Source of the DNA: Gonatopus flavifemur
Lineage: Eukaryota > Arthropoda > Insecta > Hymenoptera > Dryinidae
NCBI GenBank assembly: GCA_018340375.1
Contig: JAFFJZ010000012.1
Coordinates: 3,472,001-3,536,000 of the forward strand
Direction: 5' to 3'
DNA: 64,000 nucleotides
The translations under genes were made by a program, and so were the position numbers. The notes under the pieces were generated by a model, which saw nothing but the letters and a program-made list of their open reading frames with translations, was not told the DNA's origin and made no database searches. Below are positions 53,159-64,000 of the stretch, in pieces (position 1 is the stretch's first letter; each line of letters opens with the position of its first letter).

Positions 53159-54510
53159 TAGGGGTGTGCGGGTACCCGAGTCATCGGGTTTTTATCGGGT
53201 CGGGTCGGTCGGGTACCCGTCGGGTCGGGTTTTTCAATTACCCGAGTTTTTCGGGTACCCGATTACATTCGGGTAATTCAAATATAGCAAACGTTTGCCT
53301 CAGCAGGAAATATTGTGACAGCAACTCGATCAAGATTGCTGACAAAACATGTGGAAGAGTTGTGCTTCCTCCATTCAAATTCAAAAATATGAAAAAAGAA
53401 TGATATTTATAAGAAGAATATTTATTTTCATTGATGTTCAAGATTCTATATTGTGGTTACTAAATACGAAAATAGATAATATATTATTTATGAGATATAA
53501 ATGTGATTATATTTTTTAATTGAATTAAAAAATAAATATAAACATTCCATGAAGCAATTTGGAGATTTCTTAATGCGCTGCATAATCAATTACATGGAGT
53601 AACAACCCTAATAGACTTGTAGTGAATATGACATTCTTCATATTAGAATTGAATTCATATGAAATCCCCTTATTCCCCCACCCAACACAGTTTGTCACAG
53701 CGACGTAACAGCGACAAACAGTGTTGTTACTGGTAATGTAACCTGTTCGTTGCAGGCAATGTCCTGGTTAGTAGTAATTTCCCACTCAGAGAATGCAACC
53801 AAGATGCAACCACCACAACACAGATGAAACATTGTTACATCTGTGCGATGTTGGTGTTACGTACCACGTGATTTTCTAAAATCACTGCAACATCCCAGTA
53901 ATAAAGTTTGTAACATTCGAATTTCATACAGATTTTACGAATATAAATACGAATAATTGTTTTTTATAATAGTTTAGAAAACATATTTAAGGGAAAATTA
54001 AGGTTCTTATAGCAAAATTTCGTGAAAGATTTCATCAATTCATTATTCAATGTTATTGGCGAATATGAATCTCGTCGTCCAACACGGAAAGGGCATCATC
54101 GCGCTAACCAAATTATTCGTGTAAGATTATTACATGTTACGTAACACCAGCATCGCAGTGATATAACGACGTCCCATCTACGATGTGGTGGGTACATCCT
54201 GGTTACATTCGTAGAGTGGGGAATTACTACCAACCAGGAAATTGCCTGTAACAAACAGGTTACATCACCAGTAACAGAACTGTTTGTCGCCGTTACGTTG
54301 CTGTGACAAACTGTGTTGGGTGGGCTACAATCGCTCAAGACAATTTGTGCTTAAAATATCAACGGCAATGGCAACTTCGAATAGAAGTTGAAAATATTAA
54401 ATTCAAGCGATTTCATTATATTCGGGTACCCGACTTGGAAAACCCGATTTAATCGGGTACACTACCCGACCCGACCCGACCCGATAAAAAGTGCTACCCG
54501 CACACCCCTA
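53159..54510. mobile_element. hAT-type element with TAGGGGTGTGCGGGTA ends
   Basis: The ends TAGGGGTGTGCGGGTA and the inverse are bracketed by ATATTTAC at 53151-53158 and 54511-54518. Subterminal runs of CGGGTACCCGA, TCGGGTCGGGT and CCCGACCCGA are palindromic arrays like those of the 46719 element, with which it shares TAGGGGTG. Interior AT-rich; interrupted by the fold-back at 53677-54324. No transposase. Confidence 0.92.
53677..54324. mobile_element. CCCACCCAACACAG fold-back inside the hAT element
   Basis: Arms of about 230 bases pair closely: CCCACCCAACACAGTTTGTC, ACAGCGACGTAACAGCG, GTAACCTGTTCGTTGCAGGC, AATTTCCCACTC and GATGTTGGTGTTACGTA, each found inverted at the right. Target duplication not clear. 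It inserted after the hAT element. Confidence 0.85.
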
Positions 54511-54518
54511 ATATTTAC

Positions 54519-56598
54519 TGATATTTTGTGGTTCTTATGCCGCGAAATTCCAGTGAATGTGTTGGATTACACAGGTCTACAATGATTTTGGTGCCACTAA
54601 AACTAAAGCAGATTTTGAGTATATTCGATACCCTGACTCTGGAAATATACTTATTTTTTGAATGCTACGTGTAGTTTTCAAGAAATCGCAGGTGTAAAAT
54701 AAAATGAAAATGCACGATTTTGAAACGTTTTATTCAATTATTCCACACGTTAACAACATTTTATCAAATTATTCTTCAAATTATCTCAAAATATGAGTCA
54801 TTCTCTTCCAAATGCGATTAGGTTTGTTCAAATATCTTTTTTTTTCTCTGAGATACGACAGTTTGAAAATTGTGTTATTTCACCTATTCACTGAATCCAT
54901 GAACACACAAATTTCAAATTGTCGTGTCACAGTAAAAAAAAAGATATTCGAGCAAACTCAACGGCATTCGGAAGGGGATGGATTATATTTTGAGGTGCAT
55001 CTACTAGTTTCATGAGAAAAAATTACATTCTGACGTCACGTAATCTCAATTATGTCGAAAAACGGTGTTTTTCACACTTTGACGTTAAAATATCTCAAAA
55101 ACCACACGTAATAATGCAATTTTGAAGCCAGCTTCGGATTCAGCGCGCCAAAATACTTCGGAAAAGTATGATACAGTTGTTGCACCAAACAAAAAGTTCA
55201 ATTTTGTAGGCCTGTGTTATTTCTGCAAATGTACTGAAATTTTTAGTCTAATGTATTGGGTAGTGATGCCGATTTTCGAACACAATCGAAGTATTTAATT
55301 TTTATATATTTTTATAAAATACCGATAAAAATTTGATATATTCTGTATACAGAGTAATCGACTTCACTAGTATTGGGTATGAATTCCAATCAAATAATTA
55401 AATGTTTCTGTAAACATCTTTCAAAATTTAGGTACATATTCATACGCATTGTCCATGGCTACTGTGAATCTGATATTAATGTATAACGATATGAGACAGG
55501 TATAACTGTCATTGATTGATCGAATATCGTGTTTTATTGAACAATAGAATGGAAAGAATGTTGAAACGAGCTAGAATTAGGACTCCGAGACCAGTGACTG
55601 TTCTTATTTATAGAAAATATAGCGAATTTTTATTGAGATTTCATGAAAATCCGTATAAACTGAATATATTTCCTATAAAAAAAGACTAGTCAGGGTTCTC
55701 GAAGTTGCATCCCTAAAACGAGCGTTACAAATCTAGAATTTATTCGTTCCTATTTTCATCCTCAGTCAAGTTTTTTTGACTCGACTTTTGATTTTTTTTC
55801 TGCAAGATTACATTGAACAGGAGTTGAGAATAATTTATGTAAGCATGACATGACGGAAAGCAAACGTAAGCTACATAAACCGAGAATTTTTTTCAACAAT
55901 GATCCACAGTTTATATTTCTATCTCTCTCTCAACGTACTCGATTAGAGAAAGAAAAACGGAAAGGAAAAAAATTGTAGGTTATGAAGTATTGTGAGGAAA
56001 ATTTTCTAGATACATGGATTTTTGTGGACGCAGATAAAAGCAGTCGTAATTAAATGCTGCCACTCTTCTCCTTTCGAAATTCGAATGAGAAATTATTTCT
56101 TTTTCATGTTTTTTGCTTGATTATGAGTTTAAAATGTGTTTGTTTTGGATGTATTCTTTGGAGAAGACAAAAAGAATTTGTATTCAGTGTAAAAAATACA
56201 AAGAGCGTCGAATTAACCCATTTTTCCACTTCATTTGAAATTAATTTCTTTATTACGGATGAATACTGAAATTATCGTGCAATGAGTGTAAAATGTATGT
56301 ACGGAACGCACGATACATTCGTTTAGTCATTTATTTATGTCGATGAGGTATCATTAAGTTCACGCTTAGGTTCTTGCACTGAAAAAACTTCGGATTCCTC
56401 AATGATGCATCGGAAAAAATGATTTTGAAATTTTCTCCCAAAAAACGGTGGCAGCGAAGCGGATATGAAACTTTTCGCCATAATTCGGTGGATTTTACTA
56501 TTATTTTTTTGAAGATTCAACCCTCAAAAAACAGAATAATTCTTTGAAAGGGGAAAAATCCTCCACCGTTGATGAAAGAAGTGTTATATAATATTGAG
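54519..56598. other. Intergenic DNA with a small palindrome
   Basis: At about 55259-55376 GTAGTGATGCCGATTTTCG and CGACTTCACTAGTATTGGGT are loosely inverted around AT-rich DNA. No genes are recognised; frames of up to 73 codons are chance. Confidence 0.4.
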
Positions 56599-56600
56599 TA

Positions 56601-57026
56601 CACGGAAAGACCGGGTCTATCAATATTTAGAAAGAATTTATCAACGTTTAGAAAAATGACTGTCAATTTAGGGAAAAAGAGGATCGCTGAAGAATATTCG
56701 TAGTGAGTCTACCAAAAATTCGTAGTCTAAGTATTAACAGTTGATGGTTTCATTAGTATTTTTCACAGTGAAATAGGAATAGGCGATATTTTGACAGTAT
56801 CGATATTTTTATAGAATTTGTATACAATTTGGATCTATATTTTATAGAATTCAATATAAACTCGCGAAATTTTATATAAAAATATCGATACTGTCCAAAT
56901 ATCGCCTATCCTTACAGTGAAACTATCAATTGTTAATACATCGACTACGAATATTTTTCAGCGATCCTCGTTTTCCCTAAATTGACAGTCATTTTTCTAA
57001 ATATTAATAGACCCGGTCTTTCCGTG
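56601..57026. mobile_element. CACGGAAAGACCGGG MITE
   Basis: CACGGAAAGACCGGGTCTAT and its inverse, arms of about 170 bases (TTAGAAAAATGACTGTCAAT, GCGATCCTC, GAATATTCGTAGT). TA at 56599-56600 and 57027-57028. A small hAT-type MITE sits in the loop. Confidence 0.9.
56774..56914. mobile_element. hAT-type MITE, 141 bp, nested
   Basis: Ends TAGGAATAGGCGATATTTTG and, inverted, TAAGGATAGGCGATATTTGG. A perfect 8-bp duplication CAGTGAAA lies at 56766-56773 and 56915-56922. The arms continue through ACAGTATCGATATTTTTATA. Confidence 0.85.
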
Positions 57027-57028
57027 TA

Positions 57029-58410
57029 TAATTTATACATAATTTTGCTACATACTTTACGAAAACAGTCGATGGGAATTTTGATCCACTTCTTCCGAGA
57101 CTTTAGAACTAATTCAACATTCTCTTATTTCAAGCGCACCCTTCTCAACTAAAAAGATGAATGTTCTAAATGCATCTCTATTCCTCTTGCAATGAATATA
57201 AAAAGAATCTTGAAAAGCTCGCTATCTCTGAAGAAACATTAGACATACATAGTGAAAATTCGAACGATAATCATGGTTGGAATCGAGCAGATACATTTTT
57301 TACAGTGTACCATTTCGAATATCAAACTTTCTATTCTTGTATCGTAGTTAGGGAAAAACGTGTTCAACATTTTTACGACTTCTATTCGTAATAAATTCTA
57401 CAAATACAGCGATGCCTCGGGGTACGAGACGAGAAAAATCAAAGAATTCTATAAGTTACTGCGGAATTTCAATATATTAAATGCATATAACTGCATCACT
57501 ATATATATTCGATTTGAGAATACACTTGATAGAGATGAAAATAAGATAATACCAATATTATCCAATCCAGGAGATGATTAAATCGACAGAATTGAATGAA
57601 CTTTTCCAACCTCGCAGCTTGTTCCGTACATTTTAAATCATTGAATTATTTATATGTATATAATACTAGTAATACATTTCCCTGCATACCCGTAGGGGAC
57701 GGAATTGAAAAAAGTCGAATACACAAAGCGTATGATGATTTGAACGAAATAAAAGCTCTATGTTATTGTGTTGCGCAAGTTAAAACGTAAATGCCTTCAG
57801 CAAAGTGCGGTTTCGTGTTAGGATCTTCGAGGAAAAGATCGGCTCGTTCGCTCGATTTCTCTCTCTATACCATTACGCTCGTTCTTCTCTCCACCTTACT
57901 TATAAACGTATAAATGTGCAATATATATCCACCGATTTTCGAATGTCTGCACGAGTCGTTAGTTTAAATGTTGTGAAAAAAGTATGGAGGGTATTGGAGC
58001 GCTATGGGGCGTCTATATTTTCGGAACTCGATTAAAATAATGGCATTCTCATTTTATATTTGAATGTATTTTGCGAATATACTTGTCATTCTTGATCAAA
58101 TGAAATTAGATTTTCGTGACGCTCGAGTTAAAGTATTTGCTTGTTCGACGAAATCTTTCACAGAGGTAGATGAATTTCGTCTAAACTTTGTAGAATTGTT
58201 CTCTGAATCTTTGAAGAGACTGGTTTGAGAACTTCATCACATATCGAAATTCACTTGAGTGTGAGCTGTTTCGTTACAGGGTGGGATGAAAGTGATAGAG
58301 ATCGAGTTTCATGCTTCGTTCGGAGCTTTTTTCTCTCTTTTTCGTATGAGATGTCTATAACAAGGGTAGACAATACGTGATGTATTCAAAAGAATTTAGT
58401 CGTTTGAATA
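57029..58410. other. Intergenic DNA, nothing recognised
   Basis: Open frames at 57170-58035 are adjacent and AT-rich but carry no domain. A weak CpG patch lies near 57820-57850. No paired ends were found. Confidence 0.35.
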
Positions 58411-58414
58411 TTAA

Positions 58415-60054
58415 CCCTTTCTGACCTGACGTCCATTCCAATGGACACAGCAAATTGAGCAAATTATCAAAATCGTTCCACAAATCAGAGCAGTTTGAAA
58501 CCCATAATATCATCAAGATAGAAGGTGTCAATTGACGATAATAAAATTATTCAAAATTATATTTTCAGTATGGTATGTTTTTAAACGGAACTAATATAAT
58601 GAGAATTTTGACATTTTTGATATTATAATTTCCATTACTTAAACGAATTTTACTGATTCTACAGGATGCAGTTTGAATATTCAAAAAAATATGTTCAACT
58701 TCAAAGAGGTTTTGAGTACCAAAAAGTGTTTTTCATAATTTAAAGTATTTTAATACACAGCTATATTATGCAACAGCATCATGTGTGCATTGCAATGGAC
58801 ACTGGGTGCCTGTTCGCAAAATTCATCTACAACAAGGTAACAACTGTATATTCGAAAAGATAGAATACTACACTGAAACAAGGCTGGGAACAGTTGTCAA
58901 ATATATTCTTAAAATACGACTAATCGAATATTCAATAACACTCATAAAATAATAGATCACGATTATTACATTTCATGTACGTGTTCATAATGACGAGTTA
59001 TTTTATGAATTTATGAATATCATTGATATTTGTTCAATGTTATCAAATATTTGATTGGTCATATTTAAGAATATATATTTGATAACTGTTACATTCGGTG
59101 GATTTAATCCGTTCCCTGCAAATTTCATCAACTCAAGAACAACCATAATTAAATCCCGATTGTAACCGTAATATTTAAATTCAAAATTTTTGAACGATCT
59201 CATCGATCTACATGAATCTACATTTCTCAAGTGTTTAGGAGTTTGGAATTCAATTTTTATGAAAACTTTGTAAATTATGGCATAGTTTTTCATAACTCAT
59301 GAAAAGTAACAGGGAACGGATTAAATCCACCCACTGTACCAATCCTTTCTTTCAGTGAAGATGAACGAAAATTAATATGAACAAAATTCTTACGGTTGGC
59401 CGACGTATAAAAATAATTAGAAATTAATAATCTTGTCCAATGGATTTCAAGATAAAAATCCGTTAGAAGAAAGTTGTAACTCTCTTATAACATTGGAGTT
59501 TTTAGTGGTATCACTGCAGGATGCCCAGCCTCGAAGAATTCTAATGGAATCAATCAGTCATAAAATCAGGTTGAACGAAATGACCAATGAGACAAATAGA
59601 AAATTCCCGAACTGGTCATCCTGCACTGATACTGCAATACTTTGCATGTGGCGTCGATATGCCACGTAGGTTGGAGTTGAAAATAGAAAAAAAATATAAG
59701 CTGATACTCTGTCTTGTTTCTAAACACTCATCAACAGCCTGTATTTATAATTAATGAATGTTTCTTCTGGAAAATTACCTATCTGGTTGACATCCTTTGT
59801 CATCTCCGTTTGGTATATTGAATCAAATTTAATGTAGATTCATTACGAATAGTGATATACAAATATTTTTAATTTTTCCTCCTATGGTCTAGTCATGGAA
59901 ACCCTTTGTCCATTGTAATGGACATATCAGTGATTTTTAATCTACGTGACTAAAAATTCTGTAAAAATTCAGAGTTCATACTAGGAGCTATAGAAACTAT
60001 TGCCTATTGAAAAAAAATTTTTATCTTTATCAGAATTAAGCCAGGTCAGAGAGG
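58415..60054. mobile_element. piggyBac-type non-autonomous element
   Basis: The left end CCCTTTCTGACCTGACG follows TTAA (58411-58414). The right end, inverted, is CCTCTCTGACCTGGC, next to ATAA (60055-60058), a one-base variant of TTAA. The near-palindrome TCCATTNNAATGGACA occurs at 58432, about 58788 (one mismatched arm) and 59908. No transposase is visible; a separate MITE lies at 59092-59336. Confidence 0.7.
59092..59336. mobile_element. CAGTGGGTGGATTTAATCC-type MITE
   Basis: CATTCGGTGGATTTAATCCG at the left and, inverted, CAGTGGGTGGATTTAATCCG at the right. TTCCCTG follows in both arms, with TA outside (59090-59091 and 59337-59338). Confidence 0.85.
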
Positions 60055-60934
60055 ATAATGCAATTGATATAGCAACAATGTTGAGATGTTTTGAATGTCC
60101 AAAGTATAAAAGGACAAGCGTGGTTGGGCATCCCGCGGTTACTACACTAACATCTTTGTAAAAAGAATTCTTAAAGGAGCTTCTCAGTTATATCGAACCT
60201 GTAACCCATTGCATTTTATTAGGTTGAATATTGTTGTCCATTTTTTCTTTGCGCAAGACGTGAAATATAAGTAAGTGCACAGACAATAAGGTTTCCTCTT
60301 AGCTTAAATATTATGAAAAGAGTGATACCTCAAACCACTTTTCTATGTAATTTTCTCTGCGCTGAGAAGATAAAAAAAATACTTCTTCAAGAATACATCC
60401 CCTTGATTATAGACTACACAGAGAAGAAACGATGGCTCAAATTTCATATAAAAATATGATGTAGTAGCGTAATGAAGTAAAAATGAAGCAAAAATTAACC
60501 GATTTTTCTTGTGCACAAATGGGAAATCCATACGCTCGTGAGGAAAAAATTGGACGAACATACGGAATTTTTGATATTTTCATGACGAAGCTTTACAATC
60601 TTTCAATCGTTATTGAAATTTTGCCATCATATATTTTCCTGTCTATGTATTTTTTGTGTAAAAACATTTTTCCAAACTAGCACGTATTTCTTTACATAGA
60701 ACTCCGAACGTGAATACAATTTTTGCATCCTCTTATAAAAAAAGCGGTGCAGATCCATTGAAATATCACAATTTATTGGAAAGTCGAAATCTAGATGCAC
60801 AAAAAATTTGGTGAATTTATCTAAATTTCTTAGAAAGCAATTAAGTTGATCGTTGTGGATAAAGATTCACAAGTATTCTATTTTATGGAAACGAATGATT
60901 AATCGATTCCGGTGAACTTCAAAAGCCCTACTAG
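60055..60934. other. Intergenic DNA, nothing recognised
   Basis: AT-rich with short chance frames on both strands; no repeats with paired ends. Confidence 0.4.
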
Positions 60935-60936
60935 AC

Positions 60937-61163
60937 CCCAAGTAGCACAAGAACATTTCAAACATTCTGCGTTAATTTTGAGATCATGCATAGAATGTGC
61001 AGGTGAGACTGTTTTGGATAAATTCGAAAAATACATTCTAAGAATATGCATAGAATATACTTATCCGCAACAGTCTCATTCGAAGATTCTATGAATGTTC
61101 ATAAAATATACTAAGAACTTCAAAGAACCTTCTTAGCATTTGTAACCTGTTGTGCTACTTGGG
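60937..61163. mobile_element. CCC...GGG MITE with AC duplication
   Basis: CCCAAGTAGCACAAGAACAT and, inverted, CCCAAGTAGCACAACAGG; AC at 60935-60936 and 61164-61165. Inner arms: CATTCTGCG, GAGACTGTTTTGGATAA against TTATCCGCAACAGTCTC, and TTCTTAGCAT words. The non-self-complementary AC makes the 2-bp duplication convincing. Confidence 0.85.
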
Positions 61164-61355
61164 ACATCCTAATTCAGTAAATTTGTCACATTTTCCGTTA
61201 GAATTACTTAAAATTCGGTAGATTGACCATATTTTTGGGTATAATTACCAACATCCTGGCTTTTTTCCGAGTTTCTCTTCGGGTTAATCGCTCTCTGGAT
61301 TACCAAAGAATTTTTCAGTGAATTTGTGGATTTATGGAGAATTAGAAAAAAGTTA

Positions 61356-62614
61356 TTAGGTGTACAACTTTGCGTTCGCAGTTCACAATATATGGTTGCG
61401 GCGGTAGGTGACGGTTGAAATAGGTCAGGTAATGAATGTCACACAGTAAGGTTGGACATGTGTCAACGTCACAAGATCGTCATATTAGTGAATTTTTGAA
61501 TACATCATAAATTTTTACTCTATCGAAGATGTCACTTTTTGAGCCGAATTCTCGTCATTTGCGGGAAGTTCTGATTTTCGGCTTTCATTTGAAGAAAACT
61601 GCGGCTGAGGCTCATCGAATGCTCTCAAGTTACTTACGGTGAGGCTGCTTTGAGTGAAAGAACGTGTCGTGAATGATTTCAACGTTTCAGGAAGGGTGAT
61701 TTTAATGTCGAGGACCGACATGGCGGTGGAAGAGAGACAATTTTTGAAGATTCCGAATTGGAGGCATTACTTGATGAAGACTCGTGTCAAACGCAAGAAG
61801 AATTGGCAGAATCATTGGGAGTAACTCAACAAACTATTCCGAAACGCCTCAGAGCTATGGGAATGTTTCAGAAACAGGAGAATTGGGTTCCGTACGAATT
61901 GGAGCCAAGATATGTTGAACGACGTTTCTTTACTTGCGAACAGCTGCTCTAAAGACAGAATCGAAAGGGGTTTTTACATCGCAATGTGACCTGCGACGAG
62001 AGATGAGTCCACTACGATAATCCCAAGCGCAGAAAATGTTGGGGAATGCCCAGACATGTCCCCACGGCGACGGCCAAACCAAATATTCATGGTGCCAAGG
62101 TTATGCCCTGCATTTGGTGGGATCAGCTCGGTGTCGTGTATTATGAGCTATTAAAACCGAGGGAAACCATTACAGGGGATCGATATCGAACGCAGTTGAT
62201 GCATTTGAGCCGAGCATTGAAGGAGAAACGGCCACGGTACCAAGAAAGACACGACAAAGTTATCCTCCAACATGATAATGCTCGGCCACATGTCTCAAAA
62301 CAGGTGAAGACATATTCGGAAACACTAGAATGGGAAGTCTTACCCCATTCGCCATACTCTCGATCGATGGCACACGGTCTGAGTGATCAGCATTTTCATT
62401 CTCATGAAGAAGTGAAAGAATGGATCGATTCGTGGAGAAGAAGAAGTGAAAGATGCATCGTTTTTCCGAGATGGAATCCGACAATTGCCAAAAAGATGGG
62501 GAAAAGTAGTGGCCAGCGACAGCCAGTACTTTGAATCATAAGTATGTTTCTACTTTTTGAGAATAAAGCCTCAAATTTTGGGAAAAAACGGCAAGAGCAA
62601 AGTTGTACACCTAA
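61356..62614 (+). mobile_element. Mariner of the TTAGGTGTAC family, decayed copy
   Basis: Ends TTAGGTGTACAACTTTGCGT and, inverted, TTAGGTGTACAACTTTGCTC. TA before the left end (61354-61355) but GA after the right end, so the duplication has decayed on one side. Confidence 0.88.
61529..62541 (+). pseudogene. Mariner transposase, multiple breaks
   Basis: Starts MSLFEPNSRHLREVLIF, shifts frame at about 61628, has a stop in place of W in the HTH1 word RE(W)FQRF, and recovers SCQTQEELAESLGVTQQ (HTH2) and NWVPYELEPRYVERRF. It then has stops near 61951 and 62006. The catalytic box has lost its aspartate context (VTCDER). The second aspartate is in LQHDNARPHVSK. The PDLAPSDYHLF segment with the third aspartate is deleted: SPYS runs straight into RSMAHGLSDQ. 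The C-terminus is frameshifted. Dead. Confidence 0.88.
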
Positions 62615-62746
62615 GACTTTTCGAAAATCTATTAGTCATGCTTTTGTGCTTCCTCTGCACCACGGAAGAACATATTGGAACCAATACGATATATCAGCGG
62701 AGAAAAGAGATCTCCAAAAAATAGTAAAGTTCGCTGACACAAGTAT

Positions 62747-63013
62747 ACGGAAAAAAAAGAATAGTTGCAGCAACTACTTAAGTAGTCGATTTTTCGACCA
62801 TCTACTTAAGTAGTTGCTGCAGCTACTTAGTAGTCAGGACAAGTAACACGTTAGCTGTCTCAACTAATTCAAAATAACTCAGTCATTCACGTTAGTTAGT
62901 GCAACTATCGAGTTAATTGTCCTGACTACTAAGTGGCTGCAGCAACTACTCAAGTAGATGGTCGAGAATCGACTATTCAAGTAGTTGCTGCAACTATTTC
63001 TTTTTTTTCCGTG
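62747..63013. mobile_element. CACGGAAAAAAAAG MITE
   Basis: TACGGAAAAAAAAGAATAGT and, inverted, CACGGAAAAAAAAGAAATAG; TA at 62745-62746 and 63014-63015. Arms pair through TTGCAGCAACTACTTAAGTA and TGCAGC(T/A)ACTTAGTAGTCAG. The GCTGCAGC-type words recall the elements at 2766 and 50443. Confidence 0.88.
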
Positions 63014-63015
63014 TA

Positions 63016-64000
63016 GCATAGCCACCCCCGATATGTGACATAGTGGCATCACATTTTGTAATACTTCACATCACATGTAGCTGGCGGTTCTTCTATATAT
63101 TTTCAATATGTACTTATCATTGCTTTCAAAATTAACAGCGGAGCACAATTCTTCAAGACTCGAAGAATTCAATTTGTCAAATTACGATATTTCAATCGCA
63201 GTTGAAGTTTTTCGAGAGAAGTAATGTCTTCGAAGTATACAATCGATTAATAGCGGAATGGCTAGTTCCCACGAACTTTGTTCGAGTATTCTTTTATTTA
63301 CCATTGCATCAAATCGATTCAAAAAGAAAATTTTCTCTTTTCTTTTTCGTTCAAAACCACCGTTTATATGGTCAAACTTCTTTTCGCAACCATCGATCGC
63401 TTTTCGATTCGAGTTCGACAGATTTCTATGAAACTGGAGCGGAATTAGGCCGATGTTGCATCTCAAAAGGGATTCAATGTCCTGGACAATTGCCAAAGGC
63501 CTTCTAAAACCTCGTAGACCGCAAAACCTTGGTGTTTTTTTTTTGCTGTATGCCGCTTTATAAGGAAATACAGCGGAGTTTCGTTTTCCATGATCGTAAA
63601 TTTGCTAGAATATTCCTTCATACCTTGAAAGAAGCAAATATATCGGAACGATGTGAAGACGCAAATTATTACCGCTTTTCCTCCGTTTCTTTATCTCTTC
63701 GTGCATTTCGCATAAGATCGATTTCAAATCTATATTCTTTCTCATTTGTTCCATGAAAATTGATATAAATTTGAAATTTTTGTGATTATTTGGAGTGTAT
63801 ACTAGATATTTTTTTATTCGAATAATTCATGAATGAATAAAAAATGTGAGAATCATGAAGAGAATTTGATAAAATATATTAATATAATTGTTTTCAATTT
63901 CAGGACGGTAGTTTGAGAAAGCAATTTCCAGATGTCTTCTAGATTTCATAGACACGCATATTCTATTACATAAAATGTTCCTTTTGAACGAAGTACAATT
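63016..64000. other. Intergenic DNA to the window end
   Basis: Two overlapping open frames of 101 and 104 codons on opposite strands (63182-63507) have no recognised domain; at most one could be real and neither is supported. Otherwise AT-rich and featureless. Confidence 0.35.

Noticed and set aside
63182..63507. Overlapping 101- and 104-codon frames on opposite strands
   Set aside because: Mutually shadowing, compositionally unremarkable, no family match.
1..64000. CRISPR arrays, bacterial operons, phage or integrated virus genes
   Set aside because: None seen; spaced direct repeats here are satellite units or MITE words, and all coding relics belong to eukaryotic transposable elements.

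Overview
The window looks like a piece of an AT-rich insect chromosome. Evidence for this is a split host gene with short GT-AG introns, a nuclear tRNA with a pol III T-run terminator, several insect-type mariner lineages and hAT/piggyBac-type elements. I cannot name the species; a hymenopteran or similar insect is a guess. Host content is small: the 3' part of a PIH1-family dynein-assembly factor gene (DNAAF6/PIH1D3 type) at 41-951, one tRNA-Thr(UGU) at 6926-6998 on the minus strand, and two CpG-dense stretches near 44.1 and 49.7 kb that could be promoters or non-coding first exons. I could not support any other host coding exon.

Almost everything else is a layered graveyard of transposable elements. 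Four mariner/Tc1-type lineages are present: a DUF4817-type element with about 400-bp inverted repeats (10077-13211); an element with CTGTGGGCAAAAAG ends (14758-19082); a family with TTAGGTGTAC ends (20189-21375, 31898-32664, 37938-39225, 61356-62614); and a family with CGAGGGTGG ends (34482-35775, 41562-42851). A DIRS-type tyrosine-recombinase retrotransposon occupies about 32.67-37.93 kb; its reverse transcriptase/RNase H frame was broken by one of the mariners. Non-autonomous elements include hAT-type ones with perfect 8-bp target duplications (3252-3559, 46719-48858, 53159-54510, 56774-56914), piggyBac-type ones at TTAA (27577-29813, 58415-60054), and many fold-back MITEs.

The least expected signal is two groups of fold-back elements that duplicate only 2 bp, and not always TA. 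One starts CCC and ends GGG, with duplications TT (four times) and AC (once), plus TA and AT cases. The other starts CACGG or CACTGT, with TA in most cases but also TG (twice) and GT. In two places a broken transposase frame lets the pre-insertion site be read, which proves the 2-bp duplication. No gene for mobilising either group is in the window.

Nesting gives a relative clock. At 9.6-13.5 kb a CACGGAG element contains the DUF4817 mariner, which contains a CCC element. At 14.7-19.1 kb a mariner contains a CCC element (itself holding a 1-kb fold-back) and a CACTGT element. At 27.6-29.8 kb a piggyBac-type element holds a fold-back that holds another one. No transposase in the window looks fully competent: each has a stop, frameshift, deletion, insertion or lost catalytic aspartate.
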